Origin: Lojkania enalia
Lineage: Eukaryota; Ascomycota; Dothideomycetes; Pleosporales
NCBI GenBank assembly: GCA_010094045.1
Contig: ML986840.1
Span: 1 to 24,406 of the forward strand
Direction: 5' to 3'
Length of the DNA stretch: 24,406 bases
The notes under the pieces are model-generated. The model searched no databases, had not been told where the DNA came from, and saw nothing but the letters and a program-made list of their open reading frames with translations. Positions 10,475 through 18,214 of this stretch are shown one piece after another. The position numbers and the translations under genes were made by a program. Positions within the stretch are counted from its first letter, which is position 1, and each line of letters starts with the position of its first letter.

Positions 10475-10889
10475 CTAACAGCTTACTTGTAAACTACGTT
10501 AGTAGATATAATAAATATAGTAGTATATAGAGATAGATAATCTTTTTCTTCTTATAGATCTTTTAAAACTTAAGCGAAACGTAGCTATTATAGCTATTAA
10601 TAACTAGTAATCGATAGATACCTATTATAAAGCTCTTTATATACTAATTAAAATATTTAAGCTAGATAATACTAATCTTATTATTTATCTAGCTATTATC
10701 ACTAGTTATAATCGTCTAATTATCTAGTATATTATTACTTTTATACTAGTAAGATAGGTAGTAGACGCTTTTAAAAATAATAAGTAGTAGGATTATTTAG
10801 CTAATTATATTAATTATTAGAATTATTATAGTCTATTTATAATTATTTAATTAGATAGCCTTTATATAATAATTCTCTAATTTTATAAT
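10475..10889 (-). pseudogene. Fot1/pogo-family transposase fragment (copy 2), DDE-domain part
   Basis: From 10507 to 10889 it aligns base for base with copy 1 at 2398-2645 joined to 9735-9870 (element A removed). It therefore preserves the uninterrupted A target: TAAGATAGGTAGTAGACG near 10751. It covers only the middle of the catalytic domain. Similarity fades leftward of about 10500. On the right it is cut by the B1 LTR at 10890, so its N-terminal part should lie beyond the far end of B1, outside the window. It is in the same strand and the same family as copy 1. Confidence 0.8.
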
Positions 10890-11168
10890 TGTAACAGTGT
10901 AGGTAAGATAATAGGTCCGAATACGGTACGAATCTACTTAGAGGCATATAAGAGTACGTAAGGGATTAGGAACCTAGGAATTCTATTAATACCTATAGGC
11001 CTTATACGAAAGGATATAGAAGAACTACCAAGCTACTTATAAGGGAGTATATAACTATATACGGAAGGGAAAAGGAGTAGAACTAGGGGTAGGATAAGAT
11101 AAGTAAAAAGCTTTAAAATAAGGTTATATATAAAGCTTTTCGTAGAACGATTTCTTTGTATTATTATA
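10890..11168 (-). repeat. Element B1 3' LTR, 279 bp
   Basis: Starts TGTAACAGTG and ends ATTATTATA. It is identical in length to the LTRs at 1435-1713 and 21197-21475. This copy retains the canonical TG start. It is directly followed by a pyrimidine run that is the complement of the polypurine tract. Confidence 0.92.
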
Positions 11169-11180
11169 CTACCCCCCTCC
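11169..11180 (-). other. Polypurine tract of element B1
   Basis: Minus strand reads GGAGGGGGGTAG, ending at the 3' LTR. The B2 counterpart is 21476-21487 (GGAGAGGGGTAG). Confidence 0.8.
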
Positions 11181-11801
11181 TTATAGGCTGATAGTCCCTA
11201 TCTACGCTGGTTCGGGAGGGAATTAGGGCTGTTATAGATAGGTTCTAGTATAAAGAAATTTCTTTAAAAAGGTGTTTACCGGTAAGAGCTAATATATACG
11301 GTTATCTATAGAGATGTATTTATTAACGTAATATTAAGTAAAGTTTTTACAGTAAGTATAATTGACCTATATATTAGCTAGTAACTACTATTATAATAGT
11401 TTATTAATATTGCAATTTCGTCGCGTATAGTAATAAGCGTTTACTAGCCTTAGTATATTACCAGGTTACTATTAACTAAACTTCCTTAACTAAATAATAA
11501 CTTCTACTCTATATATATTATTACGCGTCTCTAATACTATTAATTATTAAAGTATTGCTAACATCTTATAGAAAAAAATTAATTAATATACTACTCCGCC
11601 CGCCTTTTAAAGCTTCTTTAGAAGCTTTCTAGATTATCTACTTTTAGACTATATACACGCTCGCCCGCAGGCGGTATATAATATTTATCTTTTAGTCCCT
11701 AAAATTAAAAAAATATAAGTATTATATCTTATAAAATAAAAAGTATAACCCTATATAAATCGCATCTAATACTAGTAGAGTACTTACTACTAATATACTT
11801 A
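11181..11801. other. Element B1 3' region, noncoding or intronic, with splice-like signals on the + strand
   Basis: No protein frame recognised on either strand. It matches 21488-22107 of B2. Plus-strand signals shared with B2 include GTAAGT near 11352, a CTAAC branch-like motif followed by TTATAG near 11570, a TATATAC motif near 11650, and TACTAAT followed by TATAG at the edge of element C. These may belong to the antisense gene whose last exon is described at 17789-18214. Confidence 0.35.
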
Positions 11802-11806
11802 TAGAT
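11802..11806. repeat. Target-site duplication TAGAT, left copy (element C)
   Basis: TAGAT precedes the left LTR and recurs at 17786-17790. The empty site is preserved in B2 at 22108-22112 (CTTATAGATCCCC). Confidence 0.9.
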
Positions 11807-12086
11807 TGTAAGGGTTGCGTAAAGTATGCAGATACCTAATAATAGTAATAAATTCGATAAGGAGCCGTAGGGGCTTCGAGTAGCGTTATATACATGGTTA
11901 AGTCAAATAGTCTGTACGTCCAGTCTTACTAAAGGTAGGATGTTAAGCCTTAATAGAGGTAAGGTGTTGAGGAAGTACCTGGACTATACTATAGTACTAC
12001 TATAACTCGCGGATCACCTCCGGAAAGGACTTGGTAATAGCCTAGATCTCGTCCAGGCCTTATAATCTAGGCACCAGCCTATTATA
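11807..12086 (-). repeat. Element C 3' LTR, 280 bp
   Basis: Starts TGTAAGGGTTGCG and ends CCTATTATA. Aligns end to end with 17506-17785. Confidence 0.94.
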
Positions 12087-12100
12087 TTACCCCCTTCCTA
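12087..12100 (-). other. Polypurine tract of element C
   Basis: Minus strand reads TAGGAAGGGGGTAA directly before the 3' LTR. Confidence 0.82.
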
Positions 12101-12125
12101 GCCTTAACAGTCTTCTTTAAGGTGT

Positions 12126-15100
12126 TTATCGTCGAAATTCTTGCGGTAGTCTCCCATTCGTATCTCTTGCGTCTTTCAAGTACTCTATCCATCGATCTAG
12201 AGCTTCAGTCTCTTCTATATTTTAAGTAGGCTGCCAGTCGGTTTCTGCATACCCAGTCTATTTTACCTTATATTAAGTTTGCTGGCCTCGACCGTGTTAA
12301 ACTATTCTTTTAGCCACTATCTCTTCTACGGTTTATTCCTGCTCTCTATCAACTATAATAGTTTCCGGCTGTAAATTATTATTTGGTTGGCTAGGCAGCG
12401 GGTCGTTCGCGGCGAGTCTTAACCGGTTAATATAAAATATATTTTCTGGACCTGGAGGTATATTAAGGCGTATTAAGTAGGTATTAATAATCTCGGTTAC
12501 CGTATATTTTAAGTTCTTCCAATCAAGCTTTTTATTATTTCGCTGGGTCTTGAAGTACTTCTCTAGTAATAGCTATACTTTATCGCCTATCCGCAACTGC
12601 CTTAGTACCTTTTATCGTCGATTTGCCTGCTTCTCCTGTTCTTACTAAGCTTTAGCTATTAAAACTTATATTAGCTCGAAGACCTTCCTAAACTTTTCTA
12701 CTATTATTTCTACAGTATACTTGCCAGGTTACTCGCTAGCTATATACTAGAGTACCTCTTATAGAGCTTTAAGTTGAGTTGGATCGATATAGTATCCGTA
12801 CTGTAAGAAGAATAGACTAACGCCTATTAACGTCGCGTCTCTTAATCTGATAGTAATTATAGCTATGCTAAGCAGCTTAGCCTAGTTCTTTTAATCCTAA
12901 TCAACGTAGGCTCGCAAAAAGGCTTTAATAGTACTATTCATCCTCTTAGTTAACCCATCTATTTATAGATAAAATGCTATTAATAGCCTCCGGGTGATAC
13001 TAAAGATTTTATAGAGCCGTTTCTAGAGGCTACTAGTAAATTAACTTCCACGATCTGATACTATTGCGTCCGGTAGCCAGTAGTAAGCTATAATATATTT
13101 GACAAAGGCCTATACAACAGTCTCTATATCTATATTTGGTAGTAGTATTAGCATTATATCCTTACTTAGTTGATTAGTAATAATAAGAAGAACTATACAC
13201 CCTTCACTCTCAGGCAAGCTAGTAATAAAATCTATTAATATCTCCTTCTAGATTCGGTCCGGAATTAGTAGTAGCTTTAGTAGGCTATAGAGTCCGTCCC
13301 TCTATAGTTTAATCCTACCACATACGGCACAGTTACGAAGGAAACGTTAGATATCGTCCGACATGCCTAGCTAGAAGTAGTCTCTTGCGATAGCTTAATA
13401 CGTAACTTGTCGTCCTAAATAGCCTGCTACAGCTGGCGAGTACGCGTTATCGATTAGCTTAGTTTACAATAGTTCTAATTATAGCACCTATCTTCTATCT
13501 TAATAAAGTAGGCGTAGGTTTTAGTCTACTGTACAGTCTGCAATTAATACCTTAAGGCTAAAGCTTAGCGGAAGTTGTCTCTCGCTATTTAGTATTACTT
13601 ATCGAATAGCAGCGTATTGTTCGTCTTTTTCTATAGCGATATCCCATAGTTATTCTATCGGGTTACTATCGGATCCCTACCGGGGTTGTACTTCCTCAGT
13701 TCCTATCTTAGATACGCCTAATAGTAGCTCTAGTTCTTTACTCGTTTCCGTTCCTATTTTAGATATAGTTGTAGAGAATATAATAATACTATCCTCTTCC
13801 TCTTCGTCTTACAGGACGCGTGTAGTTAGCCTAAGTAGCTATATATACCAGTACTAGATCCGATCATCAGATACGTCTTAAGGTATATCTTACTTACGAC
13901 GAGATAGGGCGTCAGCCCTAGGGTTCTCCTTGCCTGGTCGATAGGCGATATCTATATTATAACGTCCTAGAAGAAGGGACCAGCGCATTTACCTTTCGTT
14001 AAGCATCCTTAGTTTTATGAAGTATTCGAGATTCTTATAATCTGTTATAGTAGTAAATCTCTCTACTAAACGCAGTTCTGTATCCTATTCCTATAGATAT
14101 TATACTATAGCTAGTAGCTCCTTATTATATACTTTATAGTTATATTCGTGTATATTTATCTTCCTTAAGAAGTAGGCTACTAGCTACAGTAGCCCTTGCT
14201 TATTATATTGCGATAGGCATCCGGCTACTATATAGTCTAATATATTAGTCTCTAGTACTGTATCCTTCTTAGGGTTAAATTAAGCAAGTACTAGTTTAGT
14301 AATAAAGATTTTCTTGAGCGTATCAAAAGCCTTTTACTCGACCTTTATCTACTAAAAAGGTATGTTACCTGTAAGTCGTGTAAGGGGTGCGACTAGCTCT
14401 AAGAAGTTCCGGATAAAACGTCGGTAGAAGTTAGTAAAGCTAAGAAAGCTTTATACGCCCTTAACTATCCTAAAAGCTTCCTATTCCTTAATAGCGTGAA
14501 CCTTCTCTAGATCTATATAGAAGCCTTTACCTACTTTAATAATAAAACTAAGGTATTTCGTCGATTTAACTTTAAACTCGCATTTCCTAATATCTAGTAG
14601 GAGACCTACTTAGCCTAGTTCCTGCAGTACTTAGTTAACCTGCTTACGGTGCTCAGCTAGGGAGCCGTTAGTATAGATAAGCACGTTATTAAGGTATGCC
14701 GTATAGAAGTCGTTAATATACTTTCGAAGCACCTAGTTAATATATTATTAAAAGGTACTTAGCGCGTTCGCCATACTAAAGGGGGTAATAAGCTATTTAT
14801 ATAGTCTAAATCGGGTACGGAATATAGTCTTCTATTTGTCTCCTGCGTGTATTTGGATCTTATAGAAGATAGTAGAAATGTTAAGCTTCGTAAACTACTT
14901 TACCTTACTAAGGTTATTAAGCGTTTCCCGTATTAAAGGTAGCGGATATCGATCCTTCCTTATAATAGTATTAAGAGCTCGATAGTCGATATAAAATCGA
15001 AGGCCTCCTCCTAGCTTCTTTGCGAATAATACAGGCGCTGCAGCTAGCGAGTTATTTACTTAGATCTATCCTTTATCTAGTAGCAATATAAGCTCCTTCC

Positions 15101-15935
15101 GAAGGACTAGTAGCTCGCCCCTGCTTATATTATAGAGCGGTCCCTATAGGATCTCCAGATCCTTCTCATCCTTTTATACTAAGTCGATTCGATAGTCAAT
15201 TTTAGGTCCTCGAAGTAGTAGTATCTAGGAGGCAGTCTTTAGGTTAAAAATCCATTGGTGGTGAGCGTACTAGGTTAGTAGAAGTTTCTCGAAGTCTATA
15301 ACTAATTTGGGAGCTAGAGCCTTCTTAATATCAGCTAGCGTCGTGGCGAAAACAATAGATTAGTTCTTCTTTGATTTTTAATAGTAGTAGGCGTATATAT
15401 CAGCACTGATTTGCTATAGAGAGATGTATCCTCGTAGAGTTAGTACAGGCTCTCCTTCTTTACTCAAAATTCGAATCCGCTGGCGCGTAGAGTAGATATA
15501 TATTAAGCGCTTAGTAGGGGCTATTATAATACGCAAGCGGTCCATCCAGGCTCGTCTAAAGAGTATATTATATCCCATACTATCAGTCGCGATGTATATC
15601 TATCTAGTATCCTTAAATCCTTTAATATCTACTATGTATTTAGCAACTTAGTAGATCCAGCCTTTGCTATTTATCCCTAGTAGCCGTCGGGGTACGATAT
15701 CAATACACTATAAGCCTACCTTCTTTACTAAAGAAGGTGATACTATTACGTTAGTAAGAGAGCCGGAGTCGATCATGCAAGAGGCGTAAGTAGTTTAATT
15801 AACTAGTACATATACGCTAATCGCCTTTCCATCCATATATCGATTCTTTTTAAACTCCTCCCAATCCTTAATAGCTTGCTGGTAGCTTATATCCTGCTCC
15901 TGCTGGTGACTTTTAATAGGAGCTATTCTTTTTCT
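12126..15935 (-). pseudogene. pol: Pol pseudogene of element C: protease, RT, RNase H, integrase, chromodomain
   Basis: The frame is unbroken by net indels from the protease to the end (first bases 2 modulo 3). Aspartic protease DSG at 15762-15770. RT has 'LDIRKCEF' near 14590 and the catalytic box, normally Y-x-D-D, reading Y-L-N-N at 14685-14696. RNase H first acidic motif reads E-T-N (Asp to Asn) at 14244-14252, with intact 'YNKELLAIV' and 'YRPGKENPRADALSRR' further on. Integrase keeps its Cys-x2-Cys finger (RNCAVCG near 13330), the first Asp (LIDFITSLP, 13230-13232) and second Asp (SDRGS, 13053-13055), but the Glu of the TER motif is Lys at 12945-12947. The chromodomain reads YKVK-stop-TGYAETDW near 12240-12275. 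Scattered TAA/TAG replace Gln/Trp. It is near full length for a chromovirus pol and catalytically dead by point mutation. Confidence 0.94.
14685..14696 (-). other. RT catalytic box mutated from YxDD to YLNN
   Basis: Codons TAC CTT AAT AAC. Both Asp-to-Asn changes are G-to-A on the coding strand; the inferred + strand precursors are CpA in both cases, matching RIP. Loss of both metal-binding Asp abolishes polymerase activity in this enzyme family. Confidence 0.85.
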
Positions 15936-15965
15936 GACTCTGATTCCAATTCGACTATAGACTCA
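15923..15965 (-). promoter_or_regulatory. Gag-pol overlap of element C; probable -1 frameshift region
   Basis: The gag frame (acidic tail, ending GAAAAAGAATAG) and the pol frame overlap here, and pol codons start one base upstream of gag codons, i.e. -1. An A-run (AGAAAAAGAA) is present, but no textbook X-XXY-YYZ heptamer survives. RIP may have altered the slippery site. The same offset between Gag knuckle and pol is seen in element A. Confidence 0.55.
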
Positions 15966-17170
15966 TCTTCGAGTAATAGCGCTATAGGCGCTGAGAGAGC
16001 TTTTACTACTCGAGTAGGCGAGGTTCGTCTAGCTGTTTAATAAGGGCAGCTTTGTGCGTAATAACCCTCTGCTCCACAGTATACGCAGAGCCCTCTCTCG
16101 CGATAGCGCTGAATCTCTTTTCCTGATACCCACTTCGCTCGTCTTTTCTTAGTATTACTTTAATTAGTAGTAGTACTGGTCGGTTGCTAGTCTATCTATT
16201 CTAGTGATACGGGCCTTAGCGATTGGTAACGAGGAGGGGACCCGGGTACGTTCCGAGGGATATTTAGTACTTGTCTGCGGCTAGTAATACCTATATAATA
16301 TAGCTGGTCTAATATCTTGATTACCTTATTGCAGAACTGGTTAAAGGATATACTATTAGATACTATAATTATTTGTTTCCGTACCTCGATCTTTAATCCT
16401 TCTAAAAGCATACTCTTAAGGGTATCTTCCCTAAATATCTGCTCTAATTCCTAAAGTAGCTGGTTAAACTTAGAGATATAGTCGCGTACTAGCTTCTTTC
16501 CCTATATAAGGTGTCGGAGCTTATCTAGCGCTCTTATCTTCTAATAGGGGTCTCTGAATTAGCGATCTATAAAGGTCTATATATCCTCTATTATAGCTGT
16601 AAGTACGTTTTTCTCTACCCAGGGTAGGACTGCGCGGGCTGTCTTATCCTTTATTCTTCCTATAATATAATTAATCTAGTATACGTAGTTCTTATGCGTA
16701 TAGCTATAGCGGAGCTTTACCTTCGCCTTATATTAAAATTGTGGGTATTTATTACGGTTGCCATCGAAACGCTCTAGGTTAGGGTATTTAAACCGATCAG
16801 CCTCTTCCTAGGCTTTAGGTAGGGTAGGAATTGAGCTTAATATCGGAGTTGTAATTCGTTGGTCCTTAAGGGTATCTATCCTCCTAATTATCTGCTACAT
16901 CATCTACTGTATTATCTCTATTATCCTAGTATTATCTAATTACTTCTTTATCTTATCTTTCCCTTGCGAAGGACCTAGCTTGTTCAGTGCCTCTGTTCTT
17001 TTTTACACTTTTGCTCCTACTTGGCAAACTATAGCCTTAATTGCCGGTTCAGCCCATTATTCGTTAGCTAGCATCTCTCTTATACTAGCTTCAATCTAGT
17101 CAGTTAACCATCCTTCTTATAGCTTGCCTATTACGTAGGCAACCATCTCGTTAATAGAATAACCTTCCAT
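15923..17170 (-). pseudogene. gag: Gag pseudogene of element C, 415 codons plus stop, with zinc knuckle
   Basis: ATG at 17168-17170 (MEGYSINEMVAYVIGKL) opens a single frame of exactly 416 codons to TAG at 15923-15925, with no net indel. Domain order: N-terminal helical region, a retrotransposon Gag core (residues about 130-330, with 'YPNLERFDGN' and 'RVLP..W'-like segments), a Pro/Thr/basic linker, a zinc knuckle at residues 362-375 (16046-16087) reading C-V-Y-C-G-A-E-G-Y-Y-A-Q-S-C with only the His changed to Tyr, and an acidic Ser/Glu tail. Internal TAA/TAG come from Gln/Trp. The longest surviving ATG-initiated open stretch (16196-16411, 71 codons) is the middle of this Gag, codons 254-324, not a separate gene. 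The terminal TAG could itself be a former Gln. Confidence 0.92.
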
Positions 17171-17273
17171 TATCTTCGTATTACTCTCTACCTAGATAAG
17201 AGACTTCTAATACCTTCAGGATTTGTATTACCTACTCTCTACTATAGAGACGATAGGGCTTCTAATATTACCT

Positions 17274-17435
17274 GCAGCTTCTTACTAGCAGCGTATCTGA
17301 TGCGCCTGCAGCTCGGTAGCTAGTAGAGTAAACGATATACCTATAGCTTATACTTAATAGAACTTCTACTATCGCTTGCAGCTTAGTAGCTTATAAGATA
17401 TTCCGATATCGTCTGCAGCTCGGTAGCTAGCAGGT
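17274..17435. repeat. About five units of a ~35-bp tandem repeat in the element C leader
   Basis: Units begin near 17274, 17308, 17342, 17377 and 17414. The best conserved core is CTGCAGCTCGGTAGCTAG (units 2 and 5); units 1, 3 and 4 are degraded versions (for example CTATAGCTTATACTTAATAG). Spacing is 34, 34, 35 and 37 bp. Confidence 0.7.
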
Positions 17436-17455
17436 TATAAGACTCTAATAGGATA

Positions 17456-17472
17456 CCCTGTTCAAGCCAGGG
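17456..17472 (+). other. tRNA T-arm-like hairpin
   Basis: CCCTG-TTCAAGC-CAGGG: a 5-bp stem, a 7-nt loop matching the tRNA T-loop pattern TTCRANY, G before and C after the loop. It contains a pol III B-box-like core (GTTCAAGCC). It lies 33 bp inside the 5' LTR on the strand that would carry the tRNA-like sense. No matching acceptor or anticodon arm could be built, so this is not called a tRNA gene. Confidence 0.45.
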
Positions 17473-17505
17473 ACTCTCCTTATTAAAAGAATAATTGAAT
17501 TCAAA

Positions 17506-17785
17506 TATAAGGGTTGCGCAAAGTATACAGATACCTGATAATAGTAATAAATTCGATAAGGAGCCGTAGGGGCTTCGAGTAGCGTTATATACATGGTTAA
17601 GTCAAATAGTCTGTATGTCCAGTCTTACTAAAGGTAGGATATTAAGCCTTAACAGAGGTAAGGTGTTAAGGAAGTACCTGGACTATACTATAGTACTACT
17701 ATAACTCGCGGATCACCTCTAGAGAGGACTTGGTGATAGTCTAGATCTCGTCCAGGCCTTATAACCTAGGTACCAGCCCATTATA
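17506..17785 (-). repeat. Element C 5' LTR, 280 bp
   Basis: Starts TATAAGGGTTGCG (TG to TA) and ends CCCATTATA, followed by TAGAT. Matches 11807-12086 without length change. Confidence 0.94.
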
Positions 17786-17790
17786 TAGAT
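17786..17790. repeat. Target-site duplication TAGAT, right copy (element C)
   Basis: Repeat of 11802-11806. The sequence continues as CCCCTCCTACTATAAGGAGG, matching B2 from 22113. Confidence 0.9.
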
Positions 17791-18214
17791 CCCCTCCTAC
17801 TATAAGGAGGAGTTTTTAGTCCTCTAGGGCTATCTTAAACTATAAGTAGCAGCCTAATATATAGGAGATAAGGAGGATAAAAAAGTAGCCTTTAAGGCTA
17901 TTTCGGAGTCTACTTACAGCCTAGTACTTATAGCCTAAATTATAAAGAGTTAGGAAGCTAGCCTTTTTAAAGCTAGTATCTAGATAGCTTTATTCTACTA
18001 GGGTATTAAGTTGCTCTATCAGGTTTTAGCTTTAGAGGCTCTAGTATCTAGCCTTTAAACTAATATTACGGCGCTCTCGGGCGGCTAAAAATAAAGTAGA
18101 AAAGGTTTAGGGGGAGTCCGGAGGGAAGAAAGGAGAAGAAGAGTAGAGGAGAAAAGAACTAGAGAGGTATCTAACAGCCTACTATTAGACCCTCTAAATT
18201 CTATAGAAGAGTAA
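17789..18214 (+). pseudogene. Antisense ORF (predicted last exon) of element B1, unknown function
   Basis: A plus-strand frame of 142 codons runs from ATC after a TATAG acceptor-like sequence to TAA at 18212-18214. It ends just beyond the 3' end of the minus-strand pol, so the two genes would be tail to tail. It reads as a helical Ala/Ser/Leu-rich protein (AFKAISESTYSLVLIAQ, then LEALVSSL) followed by a basic and acidic tail (RREERRRRVEEKRTREVS). RIP-type stops interrupt it. The B2 copy (22111-22536) has exactly the same length and frame. No family recognised. The minus-strand reading of the same stretch has more stops but cannot be excluded. Element C inserted at its predicted intron-exon boundary. 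Confidence 0.42.

Larger units (their letters stand above)
17171..17505 (-). other. 5' leader of element C (335 bp) with tandem repeats and tRNA-like hairpin
   Basis: Untranslated region between the 5' LTR and the gag ATG. It holds a minisatellite of about 35 bp (17274-17435) and a T-arm-like hairpin (17456-17472). The sequence next to the LTR on the minus strand starts TTTGAATTCAATT; no standard tRNA-complementary primer-binding site was recognised. Confidence 0.7.
11807..17785 (-). mobile_element. Element C: full-length Ty3/gypsy chromovirus, 5979 bp, moderately RIP-mutated
   Basis: 280-bp LTRs at both ends, a 5-bp TAGAT duplication, a polypurine tract beside the left LTR, and one continuous minus-strand gag followed by pol in the -1 frame. 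Structural annotation is confirmed by the empty site in B2. It has far more surviving CA/TG than the flanks and relatively few in-frame stops, so it received less RIP and is probably the youngest insertion here, nested in B1. The LTRs differ at about 17 of 280 positions, all transitions. Confidence 0.95.

Noticed and set aside
2398..10889. A short LTR element (TRIM-like) formed by the ~384-bp direct repeats at 2398-9870 (A removed) and 10507-10889, which look like TGTAAC...TTATAACA
   Set aside because: The repeats and the sequence between them read as one Fot1/pogo transposase frame. The repeat is a second copy of the DDE domain, and the right-hand end is simply cut by the B1 LTR.
16196..16411. 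The 71-codon ATG-initiated ORF on the minus strand as an independent small gene
   Set aside because: It is in frame with, and internal to, the 415-codon Gag of element C (codons 254-324). It merely lies between two RIP-derived stops.
17274..17435. CRISPR-like array
   Set aside because: Units are contiguous degenerate repeats without unique spacers of constant length, located in a retrotransposon leader of a eukaryotic genome.
17411..17480. A complete tRNA gene on the + strand
   Set aside because: Only a T arm is convincing. No acceptor stem partner for ACTCTCC and no 5-bp anticodon stem could be built upstream.
17789..18214. Minus-strand continuation of pol through the antisense ORF region
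   Set aside because: The minus frame contains more stops and the chromodomain already ends pol. Not excluded entirely, and stated as the alternative in the feature.
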